Below, in pieces: positions 20,516 to 29,461 of a stretch of 31,687 nt of DNA (within the stretch, counting starts at the first letter, position 1; each line of letters starts with the position of its first letter). The notes under the pieces are model-generated. The model was not told the origin of the DNA. It searched no databases and was given only the letters and a program-made list of their open reading frames with translations. This DNA is from Perkinsus olseni. Lineage: Eukaryota > Perkinsozoa > Perkinsida > Perkinsidae. The stretch spans positions 1 through 31,687 of the forward strand of contig JABANP010000572.1 in NCBI GenBank assembly GCA_013115135.1. The letters are read 5' to 3'. Made by a program: the position numbers and the translations under genes.

Positions 20516-20880
20516 CCCGGCCCGCTAGCGGAATCCCGGCCCGCCCGCTGCCCGGGAAGCAGCGGGCGGCCGGGTGAGTTTTTACGATTTCCCCGCCGCC
20601 CGCTGTCTAATACCGGGTTACCCGCTGCCCTGTCCTGCCCCGCATCCCCGGACCGCCCGCTGGTCCCCGCGACCGCGGGAAGATGATGATGTTGCCTTGC
20701 TGCTGCCTCGTGGCACAAAAAAATCCATTAGCGGTGCACGCATAGCGTGAAAAACGCGCCAACTCTTGTTCAACCTGCTGCGGGTACCCGGGTCCCCCGG
20801 GATCCCGGCATCCCGGCGGGGGAGCGGGCTTGAGCGGGCGGGCCGGGCGGGGAGAGCCTGTCCTGGATAGCGGGCCGGGC
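20516..20880. mobile_element. GC-rich inverted-repeat element (about 365 bp)
   Basis: Two nested inverted pairs: CCCGGCCCGCTA (from 20516) with TAGCGGGCCGGG (to 20880), and CCCGGCCCGCCCGCT (20535-20549) with its exact complement at 20833-20847. The interior repeats CCCGCTG several times. It is strikingly GC-rich compared with the flanks. The antisense ORF across it looks like compositional noise. Confidence 0.6.
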
Positions 20881-20922
20881 GGGTCGGGGACGCCAAAACT
20901 CGCGCGGGGCCCATTCTTGCAC

Positions 20923-20941
20923 CTGGCGAGTCACTCGCCAG
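20923..20941. repeat. Palindrome, 9-bp arms, 1-nt centre
   Basis: CTGGCGAGT / C / ACTCGCCAG at the right edge of the insertion, just before the LINE C-terminal block resumes. Confidence 0.9.
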
Positions 20942-21269
20942 TGTGTGATTGCGGGGCGCGGCGCCCCGGGCGCCAGTAGGGGACACTAGGCACTACCTCC
21001 TCTCCTGTCCGCTCTTAGAGCAGGCTAGGAAGAGGGTTAAGGGTGGTGTCCCCTACCATTTATATAAACTCATTGTTGATTTGAAGCGACGTAAGTCCTT
21101 CAATCAACTTTGTCCAACCCTCATGCAGCATCTTGATGCTCGAAGGGGCTTGCTGTAGTGCCGCGTAGGCACAGATTTCTGTTTTCCCGCCTCTTTCTGG
21201 TATGAGGCCCACCCTTGAATATTTGCTGGAAAAAGAAAAGAAAGAATATAAGATTAGCAGCAGCTGGAG

Positions 21270-21420
21270 CAAAAGTCCGAGGCCTGGCGACAGGGACGTT
21301 GACCGCGAGGGTGCAGGCAGACGCAGAAGTCGGTCGAAGCCTTAGAGCAGGAAGACGTGATAATTAAGTCATGTATTGCTCGTTATTAAGGACCGTTTCA
21401 ATCGACCTACCAGGAACGTA
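21270..21420 (+). pseudogene. Fragment related to the 4.2-4.9 kb hypothetical gene, inverted
   Basis: GACGTTGACCGCGAGG, then CGGTCGAAGCCTTAGAGCAG, then ACGTGATAATTA, then GTTTCAATC match the minus strand at about 4810-4560. The frame corresponding to GRSLRAGIRDN has a stop right after RRDN, and the rest of the gene is missing. Confidence 0.6.
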
Positions 21421-21438
21421 ATGGGTCTCAGAGGAAGC

Positions 21439-21816
21439 TCAATCCCGTCGGAGTTCTTCTACGGAATCGACAACCTCACTTACCGCTCCTCCCGTAACGC
21501 TTCCCTGATTAACTATGACGGCTGACCGCAGGGCATCGGTTCGGCCAGCGACTGCGAGGTCCTGGATGTAGTCTTCAGTATAACACCCTTGGTCCTTCAT
21601 TTCGAGCTTCAACTTCTCGACTTTCGTCATCTCACAGTCTTTCGACTCAGAACACTCCGTTTCCAGTGCACTGATAGGCTGATAGTGCAATACACAGAGC
21701 GAAAGATACGTCCCCGAGCCAGTTACAATACCTAGGAGTCTGTGCTCGCTCCCGATTTGGGAGCTCCCGGGAGTCCCGAGGTGTCCTGTCATCACGCGCT
21801 CGTATGACTTCTTCAA
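21439..21816 (-). CDS. Possible minus-strand coding fragment
   Basis: A 125-codon frame whose C-terminal half (EEDYIQ-like acidic segment, then DALRSAVIVNQGSVTGGAV, SEVVDSVEELRRD) has protein-like composition. Its first part overlaps the segment duplicated from about 11440-11560, where the frame is not kept, so only the part below about 21660 could be real. No family recognised. Confidence 0.25.
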   Translation of the reverse strand: MKKSYERVMTGHLGTPGSSQIGSEHRLLGIVTGSGTYLSLCVLHYQPISALETECSESKDCEMTKVEKLKLEMKDQGCYTEDYIQDLAVAGRTDALRSAVIVNQGSVTGGAVSEVVDSVEELRRD

Positions 21817-23210
21817 ATTGAATAAAGACGCGTCTGAACATATTTCCCTTCAACCCACGACTCGTGGGCCACGAGAATGAACACAAAGTGGAAGAAGGCG
21901 TCCTAGCAATCCGTTATGATGATTCGTTTGCCATCACGTGCTCAGCAAGATCTTCACTGAATATTCTTCAGCTCGACCAAGGATAAGGTCCGAAATGTTA
22001 AGTTCCGTAGAGACAGCAACGGCAACTGCGTGAACATCGCCATCGCCTTTGATGAATGTGAAGTTCATCATCGATCGGAGCAACGGGCTGAGGAGACTCG
22101 CAGGGTTGGTTGGAAGCATAAGTAGTTTGTCGCTGTGAGATTCTCACAGCGACAAGCTTTATTGAGATTCTCACAGTGAGAATAATCGATTTGGTAGATG
22201 TTTCATGGCTTTCAGAAATTGATGGCTTCGGGCGAGAAACCGGAGAAAGCGACGGGATCGGCGGGGAAGTACGCGGCTTTGCAGCTGAAGCAAACAAAGG
22301 GGAAGCAGTTTCGGATACTGTGGAAGAAGAAGACGATAGAGAATATGAAGAAGGGGATGCATCCGGTATGGTGGAGTCTCCACCGTGGAGAGTTGGTGGT
22401 CGGGGAGGTTCTCTTTGAAAGAGATTTTCGAGGAGAGGCTGACGCTGGGAGTTATTGTGGCTGTTATTGTGGGCGACAATAACAGGTGGGTTGTTGTTCA
22501 GGTCAGTAATTGGTACGACAGTTGGTTCGGCGGAGGACGCGATGATACCGCTGATGCACTGGAGGCGGCTGGAGCTGTGGAGAGAGATGGAAAGAAGAAG
22601 AGAAAGAGAAGCCGACGGCAGGCATCGAAGACTAGCTCCTGGTTCTGATGTCAATGATTTGTGCATAGAGTCGTGAAAGCTTCCAGTGTTGTGTTGGAGG
22701 AAGTTCGTGCGGAAGAACTCCGCTGGCTTCGAACAGGAATTCTGCTTGCAAAGGCTGAGCCATTGAATTTACGCCTGCTGGCGGATCAGGTCCACGATCC
22801 AGATTCACAATGTTCGGAGCCGAAAGTATCAGCCGACTCATTGATTCAATCAATTCGATTGTTCGAGACTCGGGCTTCGAGTCCCATCTGCGGGTTACTC
22901 CGAGTTACACCCGGGGTCACCAACCATAGCTCGTCGACACAATAACTGCTTCTTACTAATAACCAAGTGATGTACACTGTGTCAACCCAATTGTATCAGT
23001 ATATCGGTCGATATCACAGAGGGGATACACAGAAATACCCTGAGAACATCAAAGGGATAATACGATCCTTGATCTTGAGAGAGTATTACTCGAGGCCTTC
23101 ACTTCATACTCAGCCTTATGCACACTTACTCAGCGTCAAGCTACGCGGCTAACTCATCTGCAACTCATCTGAGACGCAGAAGGTGTTCAGAGACAACGCG
23201 GTCACTCATT
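21665..23210 (+). pseudogene. Broken duplicate of the 3' half of the 9.56-13.08 kb gene
   Basis: Begins near 21665 (matching about 11430) and runs through the 3' flank to about 23210 (matching about 13600). The exon with DKVRNVKFRRD is present but shifts into a stop after RSEQRAEETRR. The exon at 22216-22365 is intact (KLMASGEKPEKATGSAGKYA) with several silent changes. About 700 bp holding the two coiled-coil exons is missing. The last exon at 22502-22648 is intact (VSNWYDSWFGGGRDDTADAL). After it, 22661-22945 stays open (EEVRAEELRWLRTGILLAKA), while the matching stretch in the parent has stops. A new palindrome sits at 22127-22155. Probably non-functional, but the conserved exons show that the family was under protein-level selection. 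Confidence 0.75.
22127..22155. repeat. Perfect palindrome, 14-bp arms, 1-nt centre
   Basis: TTGTCGCTGTGAGA / T / exact complement, followed at about 22163-22179 by ATTCTCAC AG TGAGAAT. Absent from the parent copy near 11880, so it arrived after the duplication or replaced sequence there. Confidence 0.9.
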
Positions 23211-23650
23211 ATTTGCTCCAGGATTCTGAGACCCATGAGACTCCCGATAATCGGGACCCGATTCGGGACTCCCGAACAATAAATGCCAGAGCTTGGTATT
23301 TAGAATGATCTCTGAATTATTCAGACTGAATCAGTCTCCTAAAACCACCAAGGCGGTGTCTCTACGTAGTTTTATCAACCCACGCCCCTTGAGGTGACCC
23401 TGATGACGCAACATAGCAGAGTTCATAGAGTGGATGATTGAGAAAAGGTGGCTGTATTGAGAAAAGCAGCGCACCAAGTGAGGGCCCACGAGGACTGACA
23501 CTACCTCTTAGTGAGGTAGTTGACGTAGTGTCATCGTAGAGGAGATACTATCGGGGTTGCAGATTCTTTCATTGAAATCTTGACATAATCGAAGCGGAAA
23601 AAGAGAAATTCATTGGAGAATTTCTCCTCAGCAGAATCCAGTGTAGACTG
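23211..23650. other. Intergenic, no gene seen
   Basis: Short direct and inverted words (for example GGGACTCCCGA near 23270 and ACTACCTC..GAGGTAGT near 23502-23522). Nothing else recognised. Confidence 0.5.
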
Positions 23651-23653
23651 AGT

Positions 23654-24744
23654 CTATCGAGGGTGGAGTCGTGCGACCCCGACGAGGCCATTGCTCGGCT
23701 CGAATTGGAAGTAATTTCCGATCAGAATGGACGGTGGCAACGTCCAGAATTGATTGGAACCATCTGTGATTGCGAGGGAGCAAGTGTCGCCTGTCATGCG
23801 AGCGTAGTTGCTGAAAACGATAGGAGCTTGCCCTGCATGCCCCAAGCCGATCTCGATCGGCGGTAATGACGGGAGGTAGGTACAGTCGAACGTGTAAATG
23901 CTCAACGCGGAGACCCATGTAAATGCAACTTTGGTGCCAGCAGCCCGAGAAACTTGATCAATGATAGCTTTGACAAGATCATCAAAATGAAACTTCGGGA
24001 CGAATAAACCCTCTGCCCCAGTATCGAATACCGCAGGTTGATTAACACCAACAGTCTTGATTCCACCACCGACCTGCCAGGTAGCGAGCCGGACAGCATA
24101 GAGACTTTGTTGTTCGAGCGAAATATAGGTTAGCGGCGCTGTGTATACGCTGGGATCGCCGCCGCCGAGGACGAGACGGCCTTTGACTAAACCAACCCCC
24201 TGAACTCCTATTAAATACAGAGCGAATACATCACTGATTCCTGAGCCTTGTAGTTGAGCTCTCAGCGAGGGGTAACCTGGGTTCACCTGCCTACCAAGCC
24301 CGATAGAGTGGAAGGGTGGTGAGTCGTCAGGTGATTCATGTCCAACCACTAAACCGAATTTGACCGTACCAATGATAGCCCCACGGTGCTGCAGCGTGCC
24401 CTGGTGCTCGAAAATGTCGACCGGTCGTCTGGTCCACGTAGGTAATTGTCGAGATTGTCGGAGGGCACGCAGGAACCTGGGCATTTATAGTAACCGATAT
24501 TGGGGTAGTTGCAGATAGGTAGATAATGTGTAGCACGAAACCAATAGTCCCAGACTAGGAAGAAGGCCGATGTCCCAGTATCGATGAGAGCGTGCATGGT
24601 TTGACCGTCAACCTCGATCTCGCCAAGTAGGGCGTAGCCGTAGCCAGGCACGTTACCGTAGGTTGTCTCTAGTGTGAGCGTCTGCCCCTTGGTGCCCGAG
24701 AATGCATGAATCACGAGAAGTAGTCGTAGGAAGGTCTCGAACAT
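23654..24744 (-). pseudogene. Second secreted aspartyl protease (A1) with a frame break
   Basis: Starts at ATG 24744 (MFETFLRLLLVIHAFSG, a signal peptide) and carries the N-lobe motif MHALIDTGTSAFFLVWDYW and the C-lobe motif AVFDTGAEGLFVP, then YTFDCTYLPSLPPIEIGLG and a C-terminus VGVARLH, all like the protease at 15910-16998. Between about 24470 and 24410 the frame changes. The segment matching the pepsin-type strand (STITYVDQTTGRHF) is in a third frame, so two small indels are implied rather than one. A GT..AG intron across this stretch is possible but would remove that conserved strand. It may be a recent pseudogene or an assembly error in an otherwise intact gene. Both catalytic aspartates are kept. 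Confidence 0.8.
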
Positions 24745-24799
24745 TACAAATGGCCAGCTGAGGCGAGGAACATCCCACATCACAACCAAAAACACAGCT

Positions 24800-25470
24800 A
24801 CCGGTAACCGGAACTCGGTAACGCTTACTGTAGTTACTCGGAAATACTATGGTACTCTGAGACGAGGGAAATTGCGGAGAGCTGCTACAGAATGCTCTCC
24901 GTGGCAGAACTCATGAATGTTCATCATTGGCCATGAGGCTTATGCCACCTGGCACAGTTGATGTCAGTCGACGTCACGCGGCGCGAACGTGCTGAGCGGG
25001 TCACGCCGTGACGCACGCAGCCTGCGGCACGCTGCACCGAAGCGGTTCGCTAACCGATCCTCGGTTTCACTGATACTCTGAGGGAGAGCCAATCTATACT
25101 GGCCTGTACATGGTGACTCACCTTTCACCATTGATGAGAGGCATTCAGGGATAAAGGCCACATATGAGCTTGAATTCATCGTCGGAGTTTTTTAGCCAGT
25201 GGTGAGAGTCCGAAGTTCACTAGGGACCTGTCGAATACATGATTCGACCTCTCGAGGAGTTGGGTGGGGTTCCCTGAGAGAAACGGAGTCCATGCCGTGT
25301 CCACGAAATACTTTCTCGTGGTCGATACTGACTGAGCTCATCTTCTTTGGGTAACATGGTGCTGATCGATTCACTCGACGATGAGACTGTCGCCGTAGTT
25401 CTCAGATGAGCAATCCTCGATTCAAGCCTCGTCCTTGGTGAACTATGTGCTCGGTAGCCTTTTCCCATCT
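24800..25470. other. Intergenic between protease and chitinase-like gene
   Basis: No coding frame that I trust; short antisense frames only. The upstream region of the chitinase-like gene should lie here, but no promoter motif is recognisable. Confidence 0.4.
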
Positions 25471-25479
25471 CCCTATCGC

Positions 25480-26976
25480 ATGGGGGCCACCATGCAGCTA
25501 CTATTTCTATGCACCCTTGTCTCGATGGTCTCTCCTTGGTCATGGTTCCACAAGAAGGCCCGCAGGAACAGGCCTCTTCAGGTTTATAAGGGCGTTCAAT
25601 ACCCGTGGGTACACCACGGGCCACATGTTGTGGCCCGTAACCTGGCAGACGGCCCTCAATGCCCCAATGAAGAGATCTATGCCTCGGCCGATTATTTCAA
25701 CCGACTAGCCGACATCGGTGTAAAGAACTTCTGGCTTGGTGGGCATAGAGTTCGAGGAAGCAAAATCGAACCACGCCTCCGGTCTTCGGAACCTTGGGAC
25801 AAGTCCAGCTTCATGGCCCTTAAGGAGCGAGTGAAAGCTGCAGGGGGCAAAATACTGGCCGACTTGGGCGAGTATCCTCCCGAGATTTTCGACAAGGCAG
25901 CCTTCCTAAAGAGTGTTGCAGAATTCACCAGGGAGTACCCCGTGGATGGGTTCCGGGTGGAACTCGTATATTTCTCCGACGACTTAGCCAAGTCTTCGAT
26001 CGAACTCCTACAGACTGTGAAGGAGATGGGTAAAGTCTCTGCAACCTGGTGAGTTCCACGGTGGCGATGTCGCTCCTAGGAAAAAGGCACGAGAGAAATA
26101 CAGTTCTCCAAATAAATTTGGAATATCGTTCTCGCCGCCAGCTCCAACTGAGACGAGTTACGAAACGAAATGTATAGGAATACCAGTTCCCTACTGAGTA
26201 TAACCCCAAAGTTTCAGACCACAGCTCTTTATGGGTGCCGAGATCTCGGAGGGTCCCTCGAGAAATGTGCCAAATAATTTTGGAATACACGGCTTAAAAT
26301 TCGGAGGGAAATCCCAGTTTTTACCGGGTTTGTACTTCAACTATTAAAAACTTTGGAGGACTGTATCGCTTCTCGAGATCTGGCGTGGGAAGTATCGTTC
26401 CGCGTAGCCCTGAATCCGCGTGATGACCCTTTCTCGAGTCGGCTGCCAGGTTCCGGTCCGATATGTGGCATGATGTGAAGAGAAGTGGACTGGGAGGAAC
26501 GGCGGATATCAATTTCGTCACTATTCATCCGACTGGTGATGATGATATAGCTCTCTTCAACACGGAGCAATTCGCTGAGGAAGTCATCAGGAACGCCACC
26601 CTTGCCGGTGTTGATCCAAACACCCTCGTCCTGACTGTGAGTCCTCTTATCGTTCACTTATGCGCTCCTTAGAGTAACTGTTATTCAGGTACCTCTCGTC
26701 GCCTTGCCGGTTGACGGGTGTCCAGCCTACGGATACTCACAGGCAATTCTTGACTTCCAAAGCGACCCCCGAGGAAAGGGCTTCTTCAAGAGCTTCGACG
26801 GGATTGACTACCACTTCTACTCTGCGGCTCGTGCAACCAGCACGGCCAGATTGGCGAAAAAGCATGGGCTTCATGGCATAGCCGTGGACAGCGACAGCCC
26901 TTTTTCGAACGTGGCAGACCTGGACCCGTTGAACCCAGCTTCTCTTTCTCACGCGCTCGTTCAGAATGTTAAATAG
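25480..26976 (+). CDS. Secreted GH18 chitinase-like protein, catalytic motif degenerate
   Basis: Three exons join in phase: 25480-26048, 26450-26636, 26689-26976 (347 residues). Start ATG 25480 or 25492; the latter gives the cleaner signal peptide MQLLFLCTLVSMVSPWSW. The fold is GH18-like: GGKILADLGEYP matches the strand-3 region, then EYPVDGFRVELVYF stands where active chitinases have DGxDxDxE. Here D-G is kept, but the other two acids read R and E and the catalytic glutamate position reads V. Later strands are INFVTIHPTG, DGIDYHFYS and HGIAVDSDSP. Inference: a secreted carbohydrate-binding or chitinase-like protein without hydrolytic activity. The first intron is long (401 nt) and contains two CCAAATAA.TTTGG palindromic words; the second is 52 nt. 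Confidence 0.7.
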
Positions 26977-29320
26977 AGTTGAGAATGTCACTTGTTGTAG
27001 GCTTCTTACCGGTGTCATTACCCGCCGGGACTCGACTCTCCTCCCAGATTTTTAACTCTCACCGTCCGAACCGAATTTCAATGTACTTTTGGTTCCTTTT
27101 ATCTAGGGTCGAGTTCTCACAATATGCGGCTCAATCCTGAGATAACATTGTTATCATAAACAACATGGAAAGCTTCTTGACAATCTGTCTCGCTGCACTG
27201 CATGTCGACGCTACCGAGAATCCCTAACTGAGTACAACGTCCAACTAAGCCGGAACCATGAGCGTTGGACCATAAACTCACACACACAAAGCTCCGATCG
27301 CAAAAGTTGTGCCCGGCTGTTCCGCAGACCGGCATCTGCTAGTCCAGCAATGTAGCACGCTGTCGTTCAACGACTCTTGCTGAGTTATCCAATTCAACAA
27401 CCGGATATTGCGTGTGGCGGAAGACAACAGATTTCCCGTCGAGACACTGTTGTACAGAGTTGTTGTAGGCTCGTTATAAGTGTTTGAGCTACTGAGTATT
27501 GCTGCTTTGACGCTTCCTCATGTATGACGTGGCCAAGGGCTGCGAATGGCATCCTCAGTGTTGTCTCTATAGTTGCGCTGATTTGCCATGAGCTAGTAGG
27601 CTGCCTTCACAGTTGCACGCAAACTCAAGGCCATGCGTCTCCCTGTTTCACAGTCAACTGGGACAAGTTACAACGCTCCAACGCGACAATGGGTGGGCTA
27701 TAGACTGCTGGCAACAACAACTCGAAAGTCCTTTCCATTCCTCTTTTGCCACTGTGAGTCATGTGCCACTCTACACAATCTCCGTGCCGCACTAGGTGTC
27801 AGGCCAGTGTCACGCAAGCCAACGCAGAGGTGCTACCAGGAAGGTTGAGCAGTGTTCACCATGTTACGGTATCCATAGCGAGAGATCGTGGCTGCTTGAT
27901 AGGGTCGTATCTCCCTCACAGATCCACGCAGGATGAGAGACGAGCGTTAAATTCGTGTTGAGTCCCACAGGGAATTTGACCCTGCCGGAGAGAAAGCTTA
28001 CTTCGTGAGAGTTTCATGAAGGGCTAATAGACTGACTACCAGAGACGGAGCGTCTCGGCTGATCGGCTCGATGAGTCTACCTACTCGTGTCGTACCAGGG
28101 TCGTACCCAGGTACGATCGGTGTTTGTGCATTTTTCGTGCACCTTCGACTCCTGCGTCTAGCCCAGCTGTTAGGCTTCTGCAGTTGGTTCCCAGAGGCGC
28201 GAACTCGCACTAAGTACTCTGCGGTCTTTTGGCGGTGTGAGCAGGCTCTTCGGAGTGGCCCAGAGCCGCTTTGGTAGTCAGGATCGGTGACCCGGGTGCG
28301 CGTACTCGTATACTGCTGAGTGGAATGAGCATGTGCGGGACGGTAGGAGATTCGAGCCGCGGACCGATGGGGTTGTTCGGTCGCTGTCCCAAAGCGCCCC
28401 TGGCACACCTGGACTCTTCGGTCGCGACTTTCGCGATGAAGATTAGTGCGCATGGGCGTGCGAAGTCGCTTATCGAGGTCAAAGAAAGCGATATGGCGCA
28501 AGGCGAGCGAAAACGGCACGCATGCTCCTTCTGTGGATGGTGGCCCACCGCTGTCATCCGGGATCCGTCGGCTGGTGGAGCCACACCGACGATATCGGAG
28601 GCTCGACAACAAATTGGTATGATACAGCCCGGTGGCTATGAATATGTCCACGAGTAAACTTCTCCTCCTGCGCAGCCTGCAAGAAGAGCCTTCTCGACCT
28701 GTCTCATCATTCGCTCCAATGCCGCGATACATTGCACCGATATCAATGGCTGGCATTCAAGCCGAGAAAAGTATGTACTGTGTTAATCAGCTACTATTGT
28801 TCGGATTGAGAATTGCCTATTTTCAAGGGGGGCATGCTTGTGCCGTATGACGCAAATGTCTGTCCCTTAAGCTTATCCATAGCAGTGCTACTAGAATGCT
28901 GAGAATATAGCTTATTCTTTTTGTTTTTCCTTCCTGATCCTCCAGGTTGAGTTGATCTATCAATACACGCACTCCACCTTTAACGAAGCCCTCAGTGCCG
29001 ATAGCTGGCCGCCGTATTTGCTCTTTATGTATCCCACGTGTAATGCCGTTGGGCTCTGAGTTCATAAAGCGCGAGTTCCCCCCTTCTGTCGGGGACTGAC
29101 TGATTGAGAATGCAATACCCGAGTTTTGCCGTGTTGAATGCAACGGTCGAATCTTCCCTTTTCTGCCTTATTGTCAGGAACCAAGAAAATTAGCCTGAGC
29201 GTAGCTTCTCAATCGAGTAAGATAGTCAACGGAATATACTCAACACTCTTCTCCACCTTCCTTCTTTCTCCTTCTTTTCTTTCCCCCTTCTTCCTCTCTC
29301 CCCTCAGTTTTTGCCCGACT
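26977..29320. other. 2.3 kb without a convincing gene
   Basis: The longest frame is a 252-codon minus-strand ORF (28756-27998); a 128-codon plus-strand ORF overlaps it. Both are arginine/serine-rich and cross a B-box-like motif, so I think both are chance. The plus-strand phrase RKRHACSFCGWWPTAVIRDP (about 28510-28570) is the most protein-like piece. No joined gene model found. Confidence 0.4.
28339..28350 (-). other. B-box-like motif outside a resolved intron
   Basis: On the minus strand GGCTCGAATCTC, with CCGCGG before and CTACCG after. It could lie in an unrecognised intron; the host frames are not resolved. Confidence 0.35.
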
Positions 29321-29322
29321 GC

Positions 29323-29386
29323 GTCGTTAGTGGTTAGGACGTCACGTTGTGGCCGTGACAACCCCGGTTCAAATCCGGGTAGCGAC
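29323..29386 (+). tRNA. tRNA-His-like sequence (GTG), D-arm degenerate
   Basis: A box-like TAGTGGTTAGGAC; anticodon arm TCACG-TTGTGGC-CGTGA with anticodon GTG (29349-29351); variable CAAC; T-arm CCCGG-TTCAAAT-CCGGG; B box GGTTCAAATCC at 29366-29376. GTCGTTA at the 5' end pairs along all seven positions with TAGCGAC at the 3' end, but this leaves only 12 nt where the D-arm should be. A canonical D-arm placement destroys the acceptor stem. Six T residues follow at once (pol III terminator). It may be a tRNA with a short deletion, a tRNA pseudogene, or the head of a SINE. It lies 75 bp beyond the 3' end of the minus-strand gene at 29462. Confidence 0.5.
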
Positions 29387-29461
29387 TTTTTTCGAACGAC
29401 AAAAACAGTCTCCCAATTTGAAACAGCATTTGGTTCAACAAAGTCCCTCAATGCCATCTGA

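Larger units (their letters stand above)
18665..21160 (+). mobile_element. Decayed LINE-type (non-LTR) retroelement, 5'-truncated and split
   Basis: Three blocks in different frames. The first (about 18690-19030) reads GRLRHLGWARAGITGKKVIK and TATRLAALG-like sequence, resembling the region after the reverse transcriptase palm. The second (19249-19500) is an RNase H domain: ITDGS, then CEFLGVLEG, then FFTDSQAVLKIL, giving the D-E-D acid set; a TGA stands two codons before ITDGS. The third (about 20940-21156) reads VCDCG, GDTRHYLLSCPLLEQARKRV, the zinc-like cysteine/histidine segment typical of LINE C-termini. Stops and frame breaks mean it is dead. About 1.25 kb of inverted-repeat DNA separates blocks two and three. 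Confidence 0.75.

Noticed and set aside
20618..20986. 122-codon minus-strand ORF
   Set aside because: Falls in the GC-rich inverted-repeat element, where stop codons are rare for compositional reasons.
25767..25775. Further B-box motif (ATCGAACC)
   Set aside because: Only eight bases match and it lies inside the chitinase-like coding exon; one such match is expected by chance.
27998..28756. 252-codon minus-strand ORF
   Set aside because: Arginine/serine-rich, overlapped by long frames on the other strand, crosses a B-box-like motif and shows no recognisable domain.
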